From Kutzneria viridogrisea (GTDB lineage Bacteria; Actinomycetota; Actinomycetes; Mycobacteriales; Pseudonocardiaceae), in assembly GCA_014138725.1 (NCBI GenBank), contig JACJID010000004.1, positions 682,001 to 746,000 on the forward strand: DNA of 64,000 bases, in the 5' to 3' direction. The first letter of the stretch is position 1; each line of letters starts with the position of its first letter. Position numbers and translations under genes: made by a program. The notes beneath the pieces are model-generated. The model was given only the letters and a program-made list of their open reading frames with translations. It ran no database searches and was not told the DNA's origin. Below are positions 35,836 to 43,952 of the stretch, piece by piece.

Positions 35836-36903
35836 ATGACCGAGCAGGACTTACGCACCAAGGAGATCGCGGCCAAACGGCCCAGCTACCTCGCCGATCT
35901 GGCGCAGGGCACGGACCGGTTCTTCGAGCCGCGGGCGGACATGTGCCCGTGGTGCGGGTCCACGCTGCTGCGGGTCCGGCTGCGCACGACGGATCTGATC
36001 CAGCACAAGCCGGGCCGGTTCGTGCTGGAGCAGTGCCGGGACTGCCGCCACGTCTTCCAGAACCCCCGGCTGACCCCGGCGGGGCTGGAGTTCTACTACC
36101 GGGACTGCTACGACGGGCTCGGCGAGCAGGGCATGAGTTCCACCTTCGAGGGCCGTGCCGGGTCGTACCGCAAGCGGGCGGACATGGTGGCGGCGCTGAC
36201 CGAGCCCAAACGCTGGCTGGACGTGGGCACCGGGCACGGGCACTTCTGCCGTGACGCCGCACAAGCGCTGCCGGGCACCGAGTTCGACGGGCTGGACCTC
36301 AGCGAGGGCGTGCACCTGGCTCGCGAGCAGGGCTGGATCGACACCGCGCACCAGGGCGAATTCGTGGCGCTGGCGCCGGAACTGGCCGGGCGCTACGACG
36401 TGATCAGCATGTACCACTACCTGGAGCACACCACCGACCCGAAGGCGGAGCTGGCCGCGGCGGCCGAGGCGTTGCCCGGGGGCGGCTACCTGGCGATCGA
36501 GCTGCCCGACCCGGAGTGCCGCTGGAACCGGGTGCTGGGCCGCTGGTGGCTGCCCTGGCTGCAACCGCAGCACCTGAACCTGATGCCGATCGGCAATCTG
36601 CGCGCCGCGCTGTCCGAGGCGGGTTTCACCGTCGTGGCCGAGCAGCGGGCGCAGGCGCACGAGGCGATCGACGCGCGGGTCGCCGGTGTGCTGCTGGTCA
36701 ACGCGCTGACCATCGAGGGCGAGGACATGCCCTGGCGCGCGCGGAAGCCGAGCCAGGCCAAGGCCGTGCTGCGCAAACTGGCGTTCCTCGCGGCGCTGCC
36801 GATGCTGGTGCTGGGTGTGCTCGCCGACAAGCTCGGCAACGCGCTGGGGCCGCGCCCCGGTTGGTCCAACGCGTACCGGGTGGTGGCGCGCAAGTCACTC
36901 TGA
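35836..36903 (+). CDS. Zinc-ribbon SAM methyltransferase with C-terminal TM segment; has TTA codon
   Basis: 355 aa. An N-terminal zinc ribbon is formed by MCPWCGST and QCRDCRHVF (residues 36-76). The methyltransferase core has RWLDVGTGHGHFCRDAA, DGLDLSEG and ISMYHYLEHTTDPKAEL. Residues about 310-335 form a TM helix (LRKLAFLAALPMLVLGVLADKL). The sixth codon (35851-35853) is TTA, the rare leucine codon typical of bldA-dependent genes. It begins 18 bp after the radical SAM gene. The methylated substrate is unknown, but the membrane tail suggests a lipid-linked product. Confidence 0.88.
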   Translation: MTEQDLRTKEIAAKRPSYLADLAQGTDRFFEPRADMCPWCGSTLLRVRLRTTDLIQHKPGRFVLEQCRDCRHVFQNPRLTPAGLEFYYRDCYDGLGEQGMSSTFEGRAGSYRKRADMVAALTEPKRWLDVGTGHGHFCRDAAQALPGTEFDGLDLSEGVHLAREQGWIDTAHQGEFVALAPELAGRYDVISMYHYLEHTTDPKAELAAAAEALPGGGYLAIELPDPECRWNRVLGRWWLPWLQPQHLNLMPIGNLRAALSEAGFTVVAEQRAQAHEAIDARVAGVLLVNALTIEGEDMPWRARKPSQAKAVLRKLAFLAALPMLVLGVLADKLGNALGPRPGWSNAYRVVARKSL

Positions 36904-36933
36904 ACGGCACTTGTGAAGTTCCCTCCCCTTTGT

Positions 36934-36967
36934 TTAGGTTAGCCTTACTTAGGTCAGGCTAACCAAA
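36934..36967 (+). promoter_or_regulatory. Two overlapping IdeR/DmdR iron boxes
   Basis: TTAGGTTAGCCTTACTTAG (36934-36952) and TTAGGTCAGGCTAACCAAA (36949-36967) match the IdeR/DmdR consensus, TTAGGTTAGGCTAACCTAA, with few differences. They lie just before hmuT remains and would confer iron repression. Confidence 0.8.
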
Positions 36968-36976
36968 GGGGCCGCT

Positions 36977-37239
36977 GTGCACCGGATCGCCGCACTCGGG
37001 GTGTCGGCGCTGGTGCTCGTGGCAGGCTGCTCGGTGGGCGCTTCGGGGTCGCCCACCGAGCCAGCCGCGACCGCGGACCGCCCACCGCTGAGCCAGGTGC
37101 GGGCCGAGGCCGATCCCCGTGCGCACGAGGGGCCGTCCACCGCGCTGCTGGCCGAGGACATCACCCCGGCGGCCCACCCCTCCCCCGCACTGCCCGTGAC
37201 GCGCTGGCCCGCGCGCCGTACGCGCCGGGCACCTCGTGA
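36977..37239 (+). pseudogene. hmuT: hmuT remnant (heme-binding lipoprotein)
   Basis: GTG start with AGGGG site. The N-terminus has a lipobox (LVLVAGC) and the SQVRAEADPRAHEGPSTALL segment seen near the start of heme ABC lipoproteins. After LPVT the homology is lost; the last codons read ALARAPYAPGTS in another frame, resembling an HmuT C-terminus, and stop at 37237-37239. Only about 88 codons remain of roughly 340, so an internal deletion has joined the two ends. Confidence 0.65.
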
Positions 37240-37523
37240 ACGCCCGCGTGCCGGTCCTGTTCGGCGGGCTGGCGGTGGCGGTGGTCGGCGTGGGCCTGCT
37301 GTCAGCTTCCCTTGGCCAGTACGGGATCCCGGTGAACGAGGTGTTCGGCACGCTGTGGAACGTGCGCTTCCCACGGGTCGCACTGTCCTTTGTAGTCGGT
37401 GCTGTACTTGGGGTCGCCGGGGCGGTGATGCAGGGGATCTTCGGCAACCCGTTGGCGGAGCCCGGGGTCGTGGGCGTGTCCCCGGCGGCCGCGGTCGGCG
37501 CCGCCGCCTGCGTCCTCGGCTGA
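37236..37523 (+). pseudogene. hmuU: hmuU remnant (heme ABC permease)
   Basis: GTG start overlapping the hmuT-like stop (GTGA). It encodes about 95 aa: TM1 (VLFGGLAVAVVGVGLLSA), then RFPRVALSFVVGAVLGVAGAVMQGIFGNPLAEPGVVGVS, a well-conserved FecCD-family stretch, then a stop after AACVLG. Roughly 70 per cent of the permease and any ATPase gene are missing. The remnant is preserved in sequence, indicating recent loss. Confidence 0.7.
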
Positions 37524-37575
37524 CGGGCCACGACGTCCCGGTCAGCTGGGCCGACTGAGACCACACTGGTAACAC

Positions 37576-37610
37576 CCGGTAGGGGTCAGTCCGCCGACGG
37601 CCCCTACCGG
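37576..37610. terminator. Hairpin upstream of TetR gene
   Basis: CCGGTAGGGG and its reverse complement enclose a 15-nt loop 26 bp before the TetR start. It could be a terminator of the hmu remnant or an operator for the regulator. Confidence 0.4.
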
Positions 37611-37635
37611 TCGCCGGGCGCTATCATGGGGCCCG

Positions 37636-38217
37636 GTGCCCACCTCACGCGAACTGATGATCCAGAGCGCCGCGGTGCTGTTCCGCGAGCGCGGTGTCGC
37701 CGCGACCGCCCTGTCCGAGGTGATCGAGCACAGCGGGGCGCCGCGCGGCTCGATCTACCACCACTTCCCCGGCGGCAAGGCGCAACTGGTCGAGGAGACC
37801 ACCCGGTACGCCGGTGAGGTGGTCAGCGCCGCGATGACGGACTTCGCCCGGCAGCACGATCCGCTGGCTGCGGTGGCGGCGTTCGTCGCGCTGTGGCAGG
37901 AGATCCTGGAGTCCAACGACTGCCGGGCCGGGTGCCCGGTGCTGGCCGCCGCGCTGGACGGGGACGGGGAGCAGGCCGCCGCGAAGGTCTTCGCGCAGTG
38001 GGAATCCCTGTGCGCGGGCATGTTCCGCACGCACGGGGTACCCGCCCGCAGGGCCAGGTCCCTCGCCACCACGGTGGTCGCCGCCATCGAGGGCGCCGTG
38101 GTGCTCAGCCGCGCCCAGCGCAGCACCCTGCCCCTGCAGCGCGTGGGCCGCGAACTGGGCGTGCTGCTGCGCGGGGCGAGCGGCGGGCGCGTGCGGTCTA
38201 GCCCTTCTTCTGGTTGA
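37636..38217 (+). CDS. TetR-family regulator (LmrA/YxaF type)
   Basis: 193 aa from a GTG. The HTH is ELMIQSAAVLFRERGVAATALSEVIEHSGAPRGSIYHHFPGGKAQLVEE (residues 5-53), exactly the LmrA/YxaF pattern with the GGKAQL motif. The ligand domain contains CRAGCPVLAAALDGDG. These proteins usually repress a neighbouring transporter or oxidoreductase; none is directly adjacent here. Its 3' end overlaps the VOC gene by 20 bp, in convergent orientation. Confidence 0.88.
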   Translation: MPTSRELMIQSAAVLFRERGVAATALSEVIEHSGAPRGSIYHHFPGGKAQLVEETTRYAGEVVSAAMTDFARQHDPLAAVAAFVALWQEILESNDCRAGCPVLAAALDGDGEQAAAKVFAQWESLCAGMFRTHGVPARRARSLATTVVAAIEGAVVLSRAQRSTLPLQRVGRELGVLLRGASGGRVRSSPSSG

Positions 38218-38611
38218 ACCGCAACAGGTTGCCCGAGGGGTCGCGGAACGCGCAGTCGCGCACCCCGTAGGGCTGGTCGATCGGCTCCTGCAACACCTCG
38301 GCCCCGGCCGCGCGCAGCCGCTCGAAGGTCGCGTCGCAGTCGGCGGTGGCGAACACGACCCCGCGCATCATGCCCTTGGCCATCAGCTCGGCGATGGCCT
38401 GCCGGTCGGCGGGCGAGGCGTTCGGGTTGGCGCACGGCGGTTCCAGCACGATGTCCACGTCGGGCTGCTCCGGCGAGCCCACCGTCAGCCAGCGCATGTT
38501 CTCGAACTTGACGTCGTTGCGCACTTCCAGGCCGAGCACCTCGTGGTAGAAGGCGTAGGCCTCCTCGTGGTTGTCCACCTGGATGAAGCAGTGCGAGAGC
38601 GTGATGTCCAT
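38198..38611 (-). CDS. VOC-family (glyoxalase/bleomycin resistance-like) protein
   Basis: 137 aa from the ATG at 38611 (a GTG at 38620 is also possible). The paired beta-alpha-beta modules are DITLSHCFIQVDNHEEAYAFYHEVLGLEV and RGVVFATADCDATFERLRAAGAEV, ending DPSGNLLRFNQKKG. Metal-binding His and Glu positions are partly present. The substrate is unknown. The AraC-type regulator next to it on the same strand is 10 bp away, so the two form one unit. Confidence 0.85.
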   Translation of the reverse strand: MDITLSHCFIQVDNHEEAYAFYHEVLGLEVRNDVKFENMRWLTVGSPEQPDVDIVLEPPCANPNASPADRQAIAELMAKGMMRGVVFATADCDATFERLRAAGAEVLQEPIDQPYGVRDCAFRDPSGNLLRFNQKKG

Positions 38612-38621
38612 GCCGCTCACA

Positions 38622-39041
38622 CTATGACCGGGCGGCCGATCCCGCTTCTCCGTTCCTGACCGGCCTGGTCATGATCTTGGCGAAGCAGGCCGGGATGGCC
38701 GCGCCCGGCTCGTGGTCGCGGGCCCGGTAGGCGCTCGGGCTCTCCCCGACCAGCTCGGTGAACCGCGAACTGAACGAGCCCAGCGAGGTGCAGCCCACCG
38801 CGAAGCAGACCTCGGTCACCGACAGGTCCCCGCGCCGCAGCAGCGCCTTGGCCCGCTCGATCCGGCGCGTCATCAGGTAGCTGTACGGGGTCTCCCCGAA
38901 GGCCGCCCGGAAGCTCCGCGCGAAGTGGCCCGTGGACATCAGCGCCGTCCGGGCCAGCGCGGGCACGTCCAGCGGCTGCGCGTAGTCCCGGTCCATCTGG
39001 TCACGCGCTTTGCGCAGCCGCACGAGGTCGGACAGGTCCAC
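38622..39041 (-). CDS. AraC-family transcriptional regulator (HTH only)
   Basis: 139 aa from a GTG at 39041 (VDLSDLVRLRKARDQMDRDYAQPL). The two helix-turn-helix halves are DVPALARTALMSTGHFARSFRAAFGETPYSYLM and LSVTEVCFAVGCTSLGSFSSRFTELVGESPSAYR. It lacks an N-terminal effector domain, like MarA/SoxS types. It sits 10 bp upstream of the VOC gene and probably controls it. Confidence 0.87.
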   Translation of the reverse strand: MDLSDLVRLRKARDQMDRDYAQPLDVPALARTALMSTGHFARSFRAAFGETPYSYLMTRRIERAKALLRRGDLSVTEVCFAVGCTSLGSFSSRFTELVGESPSAYRARDHEPGAAIPACFAKIMTRPVRNGEAGSAARS

Positions 39042-39080
39042 CTGGCCAGTGTCCCACACGGCGCGCCCCGTACGGCCGCC

Positions 39081-39129
39081 GCGAAGGTGGCTTTCACTGC
39101 GTTGAGCGCAGCGAAAGCCACCTTCACGC
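39081..39129. repeat. Palindromic repeat, family A, copy 2 (variant arms)
   Basis: GCGAAGGTGGCTTTC...GAAAGCCACCTTCACGC has the same outline as the copies at 55 kb, with the complementary change GTGGCTTTC/GAAAGCCAC in both arms and centre ACTGCGTTGAGCGCAGC. Confidence 0.75.
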
Positions 39130-39283
39130 CACGTCTCGGCGGCGCGGCCAGGTGTGCACCCCGTGCACATTCCTCGGCGAACGTCGGCCCGGAATTTGTC
39201 TGATTCACGGCTTGTCGGCAGATCCGAAGGAGCGGGACGATCCAGACACGGGGAATTTAACGGACAGTGACGGGGAGGGCCAA

Positions 39284-40795
39284 GTGAGTGTCCACCAGCG
39301 CGAGAGCAGCACCTGGCGATTGATGCTGCGAACAGACCTGCCCGCGTCGTTCGTGGTGTTCCTGGTGGCGCTCCCGCTGTCGCTGGGCATCGCGGCGGCC
39401 TCGAACGCCCCGCTGATCGCCGGGCTGATCGCGGCGGTCGTCGGCGGCATCGTGGGCGGCGCACTGGGCGGAGCGCCGTTGCAGGTGAGCGGTCCCGCCG
39501 CGGGCCTGACGGTGATCGTGGCCGGGCTGGTGGGCCAGTTCGGCTGGCCGGCCACCGCGGCCATCACCGCGGCGGCCGGAGTGGTGCAGTTGCTGCTGGG
39601 GGCGAGCAAGGTCGGCAGGCTCGCGCTGTCCCTGTCGCCCGCGGTGGTGCACGGCATGCTCGCCGGAATCGGCGTGGTCATCGCGGTGGGGCAGCTGAAC
39701 GTGGTGCTGGGCGGACGGAGCCTGAGCTCCGCGCTGGCGAACCTCGCCGCGCTGCCGGCGCAGTTGTTCGCCGGGCACTGGGCCTCGCTGCTGGTCGGCG
39801 CCGTGACCCTGGCGGTCCTGCTGCTGTGGCCCAAGCTGCCCAAGGTCCCCGCGGTGCTCGCCTCGCTGGTGGCGGTCGCGGTGGGCACGGCGGTGGCCGC
39901 CGTGTTCCGGCTGGACCTCGCCAGGGTCGACCTGCCCGCCGACCTGGTCCGGGAACTGGCACTGCCCCAGTTGCCCACGGGTTCGGTGCTCGCGGTGCTC
40001 GGTGCGGTGCTGACCGTCGCGCTGGTGGCCAGCGTCGAGTCGCTGCTGTCCGCGGTGGCGGTGGACAAGCTGCACGACGGCCCGCGGGCGGACTTCGACC
40101 GCGAGCTGATCGCCCAGGGTGCGGCGAACCTGCTGTCCGGCGCGTGCGGGGGCCTGCCGGTGACCGGGGTGATCGTGCGCAGCTCGACCAACGTCAGCGC
40201 GGGCGCCCGGAGCAGGGCCTCCACGGTGCTGCACGGGGTGTGGATCCTGCTCGCGGTGCTGACCATCGGCGGTGTGCTGGAGATGATCCCGCTGGCCGCG
40301 CTCGCCGCCGTGCTGGTGGTCATCGGGGTGCGGCTGGTCAGCGTCGGGCACGTGCGCCGACTGTGGCGGCACCGCGAGGTCCTCGTCTACACGGCCACGC
40401 TCGGCGGCGTGATCGTGGTGGGCCTGGTGGAAGGGGTGCTGATCGGTCTGGCCGCCGCCGTGCTCAGCGCGCTCTACCGGTTGGTGCACAGCAGGGTGCG
40501 GGTGGTCGAGCGGGACGGGGAGTGGCTGGTCGGCGTGCAGGGCTCGCTGATCTTCCTCAGCGTGGGCCGCCTGGTGCGCGAACTGCGGGCGATCCCGGCG
40601 GGCAGCCCGGTCGTGCTGGACCTGCACGTGGACTTCATGGACCACGCGGTGTTCGAGGCGATCAACGACTGGAAGACCGGCCACGAGCGCACCGGTGGAC
40701 GGGTGCGGGTGGACGAGACGCCGGACAGCTGGTTCCACCAGTCGATCAGGTCCCGGCCGAGGCTGCGCAGGACCCTGCACGCCCCTCGGGGTTAG
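39284..40795 (+). CDS. SulP-family anion transporter (bicarbonate/sulfate type)
   Basis: 503 aa from a GTG with GGGGAGGG 4 nt upstream. The signature LVALPLSLGIAAASNAPLIAGLIAAVVGGIVGG and the pore loop GGAPLQVSGPAAGLTVIV, then FDRELIAQGAANLLSGACGGLPVTGVIVRSSTNV, are those of SulP carriers of the BicA-like branch. About 11 TM segments are followed by a STAS-like tail (about 400-480). No carbonic anhydrase is fused, although this is common in the family. It probably imports bicarbonate or another anion with sodium or protons. Confidence 0.92.
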   Translation: MSVHQRESSTWRLMLRTDLPASFVVFLVALPLSLGIAAASNAPLIAGLIAAVVGGIVGGALGGAPLQVSGPAAGLTVIVAGLVGQFGWPATAAITAAAGVVQLLLGASKVGRLALSLSPAVVHGMLAGIGVVIAVGQLNVVLGGRSLSSALANLAALPAQLFAGHWASLLVGAVTLAVLLLWPKLPKVPAVLASLVAVAVGTAVAAVFRLDLARVDLPADLVRELALPQLPTGSVLAVLGAVLTVALVASVESLLSAVAVDKLHDGPRADFDRELIAQGAANLLSGACGGLPVTGVIVRSSTNVSAGARSRASTVLHGVWILLAVLTIGGVLEMIPLAALAAVLVVIGVRLVSVGHVRRLWRHREVLVYTATLGGVIVVGLVEGVLIGLAAAVLSALYRLVHSRVRVVERDGEWLVGVQGSLIFLSVGRLVRELRAIPAGSPVVLDLHVDFMDHAVFEAINDWKTGHERTGGRVRVDETPDSWFHQSIRSRPRLRRTLHAPRG

Positions 40796-40826
40796 TTTAG
40801 GGTGCAGGCGAGGAAAGGGCGTGGTC

Positions 40827-41378
40827 ATGGGCACCATCGCGGTTCACGAGTTCATCACCCTGGACGGGGTGTTCGAGGACCCGAAGTGGACCTTCGAGTA
40901 CGGCTTCGACCCGAGGATGGGCGAAACCCTCGCGGCGATCACTGGAGCGTCCCGGGCGATCCTGCTGGGGCGCACGACCTTCGAGATGTTCGCACCGGCC
41001 TGGTCCACCCGCACGGTGGCGGACGACCCGGGCGCACCGTTCTTCAACGACACGCCGAAGTACGTCGTCGGCTCGCAGGAGCCCGCGGTGCGGTGGGCCA
41101 ACTCGACACGCCTGGGCCCCTACGACCCCGGCACGATCGGCAAGCTCAGGGACGAGACCGAGGGCACCATCTACATCTCGGGCAGCGGCACGCTCGTGCG
41201 CGCGCTGCTCCGCGACGGCCTGGTCGACGACCTGCACCTGTTCGTCTACCCGGTCGCGCTCGGCAGCGGCAAGCGGTTCTGGGCCGAGGGCGTCGACCCG
41301 ACCAAGCTCGTGCTCAAGGAGCAGCAGGCCTACGACAACGGGGTCCTCCACCTGGGCTACGGCCCGGCCAGGCCCTAG
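40827..41378 (+). CDS. Dihydrofolate reductase family protein
   Basis: 183 aa from the ATG at 40827; GTG at 40821 is an alternative after AGGAAAGGG. It begins MGTIAVHEFITLDGVFEDPKWT and has AILLGRTTFEMFAPAWS, TPKYVVGSQ, GTIYISGSGTLVRALLRDGLVDDLHLFVYPVALGSGKRFWAEG, the RibD C-terminal pattern. A paralogue is at 24015-24596. The convergent response regulator gene overlaps its end by 4 bp. The substrate is unknown. Confidence 0.88.
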   Translation: MGTIAVHEFITLDGVFEDPKWTFEYGFDPRMGETLAAITGASRAILLGRTTFEMFAPAWSTRTVADDPGAPFFNDTPKYVVGSQEPAVRWANSTRLGPYDPGTIGKLRDETEGTIYISGSGTLVRALLRDGLVDDLHLFVYPVALGSGKRFWAEGVDPTKLVLKEQQAYDNGVLHLGYGPARP

Positions 41379-42007
41379 CCCTCGATCAGCCCGCTGCGCA
41401 CGGCGTGCAGGGCCGCCTGGGTGCGGTCCTGCACGCCGAGCTTGGCGAGAATGGCGCTGACGTGGGTCTTCACCGTCTTCTCCGCGAGCAGCAGCGCCTT
41501 GGCGATCTCGCGGTTGGAGCGGCCGTGTGCCAGCTCGGCGAGCACCTCGCGCTCGCGGGGCGTGAGGTGCACGCCCTGGGGCGCGGGATCCCCCGCGGCG
41601 AGCAGGCTGGCCACGTCGGGGTTGAGCAGGACGTGCCCGGCGTGCACGGCGCGGATCGCGGCGGCCAGCGCGGGCGGGTCCACGTCCTTGTAGACGAACC
41701 CGGCGGCACCGGCCCGGACCGCGGGCAGCACGGCGGCGGGGTCGGCGAAACTGGTGATCACCAGCACCCTCGTGGTGCTGCCCGCGGCACGAAGTCCCCG
41801 CAGGGCCTCGACTCCTCCCCCGCCGGGCATCTTCAGGTCGAGCAGCACCACGTCGGGGGCCAGCTCGGCGGCCAGGTCCACACAGGACTGCCCGTCCGGG
41901 GCCTCGCCGACCACGGTGATGTCCTCCTGCACGTCGAGGAACGTGCGAAGTCCTTGGCGCACAACGGGATGGTCGTCCACGACCAGCACCCGGATCGGCT
42001 CAGCCAC
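41375..42007 (-). CDS. NarL/FixJ-family response regulator
   Basis: 210 aa. The receiver domain starts RVLVVDDHPVVRQGLRTF with the phospho-acceptor Asp in PDVVLLDLKMPGGGG (about residue 55), Lys in YKD, and the LuxR HTH reads LTPREREVLAELAHGRSNREIAKALLLAEKTVKTHVS. The GTG at 42007 overlaps the end of the upstream sensor kinase gene by 8 bp, so the two form a two-component pair. Confidence 0.93.
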   Translation of the reverse strand: MAEPIRVLVVDDHPVVRQGLRTFLDVQEDITVVGEAPDGQSCVDLAAELAPDVVLLDLKMPGGGGVEALRGLRAAGSTTRVLVITSFADPAAVLPAVRAGAAGFVYKDVDPPALAAAIRAVHAGHVLLNPDVASLLAAGDPAPQGVHLTPREREVLAELAHGRSNREIAKALLLAEKTVKTHVSAILAKLGVQDRTQAALHAVRSGLIEG

Positions 42008-43133
42008 CGGTGGGCACCTCCAGCCTGACCAGCGTGCCGCCTCCGGGCTCGGAGCGCACGGTGAGCCGACCTCCCACCGACCGGGCCCGTTCCCGCATGG
42101 AGCTCAGGCCGAGCTTGCGCGCGGCGGAGGCGGAGTGGTCCGGGTCGAACCCGGTGCCGTCGTCGGACACCTGGAGCACGGCGGTGCCCGAGGCCGCCGA
42201 CAGGCTGATCTCGATGCGACGCGGGCTGGCGTGCCGCAGCGCGTTGTGCAGCGCCTCCTGGGCCACGCGGTAGGCGGCCTCCTGGCGGCTCGCGCTGAGC
42301 ACCGGCACCTGCTCGGCGCGGAACACCACCTCGGCCTCGTGCACGCGGTCGAGCAACTCGGCCTGCTTGCGCAGCGCCAGGTCCAGGCCGTCGCCGTCCA
42401 GGTCGGCGGGGCGCAGGCCGACCACCACGGCACGCAGTTCGGCGGCGGCCTCGCTGGCCAGTCGGCGCACGGTGCCCAGTTCGGCTGCGGCACGGGCCGG
42501 GTCGCGCTCGATCAGGGCCGCGGCGGCGTCGGCGGTCAGCCGCAGGGAGAACAGCTTCTGCGTGACCGCGTCGTGCAGCTCGCGGGCGATCCGGTTGCGT
42601 TCGGCCACAATGGACAGCTCCCGGCTGCGCTCGTACAGGCGGGCGTTGACGATGGCGATGGCCGCGTGTCCGGCGAGCAGCCGCAGCAGCTCCTCGTCGG
42701 AGGAGGTGAAGCCGCCGGGGGTGTTCTTGTTGGCCAGGAACAGCTCGCCCAGGATCTCCTCACCGTCGGTGATCGGCATGCCGAGGAAGTCGGTGAGCAC
42801 CGGGTGCGCCTTGGGCCACCAGCCGAACTGCGGGTGCTCGCGGATGTCGTGCAGTCGCACGGGGTTGGGGTCGCGCAACATCACGCCGAGCAGCCCGTGC
42901 TGGCGCGGCACCGGGCCGATGTCGCGCCACTGCTGCTCGCTGATGCCGTCGGCGAGGAACTCGGCGAAGGACCCGGCCTCGTCGGGCACGCCGAGCGCGG
43001 CGTAGCGGGCGTCGAGCAGCTTGCGGGCCGAGGTGAGGATCGTCTGCAACACCTCGCGCACCGACAGCCGCGAGGTGACCGCCAGCACCGCGGCACTGAC
43101 CTCGCGCAGTTCCTCACGATCGCAACCCGACAC
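42000..43133 (-). CDS. GAF-domain histidine kinase (DevS/NarX type)
   Basis: 377 aa from a GTG at 43133. Residues about 5-165 hold a GAF domain (LLDARYAALGVPDEAG...DFLGMPITDGEEILGELFLANK), close to the GAF-A of DosS/DevS kinases. The HisKA_3 dimerisation motif is ERNRIARELHDAVTQKLFSLRL (phospho-His in RELHD) and the ATPase domain has EALHNALRHA and DDGTGFDP. It has no TM. The closeness to DevS suggests a redox or gas-related signal, but heme ligation is not established. It precedes its regulator. Confidence 0.92.
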   Translation of the reverse strand: MSGCDREELREVSAAVLAVTSRLSVREVLQTILTSARKLLDARYAALGVPDEAGSFAEFLADGISEQQWRDIGPVPRQHGLLGVMLRDPNPVRLHDIREHPQFGWWPKAHPVLTDFLGMPITDGEEILGELFLANKNTPGGFTSSDEELLRLLAGHAAIAIVNARLYERSRELSIVAERNRIARELHDAVTQKLFSLRLTADAAAALIERDPARAAAELGTVRRLASEAAAELRAVVVGLRPADLDGDGLDLALRKQAELLDRVHEAEVVFRAEQVPVLSASRQEAAYRVAQEALHNALRHASPRRIEISLSAASGTAVLQVSDDGTGFDPDHSASAARKLGLSSMRERARSVGGRLTVRSEPGGGTLVRLEVPTGG

Positions 43134-43183
43134 GCCAGCACCGTACCCCGTCGCGGGTGCGGGCGGATCGGGCCGAGGTCCTA

Positions 43184-43195
43184 GGTCCAAGGACC
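43184..43195. promoter_or_regulatory. Palindrome GGTCCAAGGACC in the kinase/SDR intergenic region
   Basis: A 5+5 bp inverted repeat with AA centre between divergent genes, with a further GGTCC copy just upstream (43178). It has the outline of a NarL/DevR-type site. Confidence 0.35.
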
Positions 43196-43286
43196 GAGAC
43201 CCCGCGGACCGGCGGCCCGATGGCCCGCGTGGCGCGCGCTCCTAGCGTCGAGGGCACAGGAGATCGACGAGGACGGAGGTGGCGGC

Positions 43287-43952
43287 ATGGCCGTCGCGAT
43301 CATCACGGGGGCCTCGCGGGGTCTGGGCCTGGCGCTGGCACGCGGGCTGTCCGAGGCGGGGTGGGAGCTGGTCGTCGACGCCAGGGGGGCCGACGAACTG
43401 CGCACCGCCCGCGAACAGCTGCCGGGACCGGTCACGGCGCTGCCCGGGGACGTCACCGACCCGGCGCACCGCGCGGAACTGGTGGCCGCGGCCGACCGGC
43501 TGGGCGGGGTGGACCTGCTGGTGAACAACGCCGGGGTGCTGGGGCCCAGCCCGCAGCCCGCGCTGGCCCGCTACCCGCTCGAGGTGCTGCGCCAGGTGTA
43601 CGAGGTCAACGTGCTGGCGCCGCTTGCGCTGACCCAGCTCGCGCTGACCTCCTTGCGGCGCAACGGGGGCGCGGTCGCGAACATCACCTCGGACGCGGCG
43701 GTGCGGCCGTACGAGGGCTGGGGCGGCTACGGCTCGGCCAAGGCGGCGGTGGAGCAGCTGAGCCGGATCCTGGCCGCGGAGGAGCCGGGGCTGCGGGTCT
43801 GGGCGGTGGATCCCGGTGACCTGCGCACGCGCATGCACCAGGAGGCGTTCCCCGGTGAGGACATCAGCGACCGGCCGCTGCCGGAGACGGTGCTGCCCGC
43901 GTTCCTGCGGCTACTGGCGGACAGGCCGGAGTCGGGCCGGGTGAAGCTGTGA
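43287..43952 (+). CDS. Short-chain dehydrogenase/reductase
   Basis: 221 aa from the ATG at 43287 with GGAGG. Nucleotide motif is TGASRGLGLALA (about 7-18), NNAG is present (NNAGVLGP), and the catalytic YxxxK is YGSAK (in WGGYGSAKAAVE), with Ser in NITSDAAV. It belongs to the classical SDRs; the substrate is unknown. It is the first gene of a coupled trio with a VOC-like protein and a QueA-like protein (overlaps GTGA and ATGA). Confidence 0.9.
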   Translation: MAVAIITGASRGLGLALARGLSEAGWELVVDARGADELRTAREQLPGPVTALPGDVTDPAHRAELVAAADRLGGVDLLVNNAGVLGPSPQPALARYPLEVLRQVYEVNVLAPLALTQLALTSLRRNGGAVANITSDAAVRPYEGWGGYGSAKAAVEQLSRILAAEEPGLRVWAVDPGDLRTRMHQEAFPGEDISDRPLPETVLPAFLRLLADRPESGRVKL

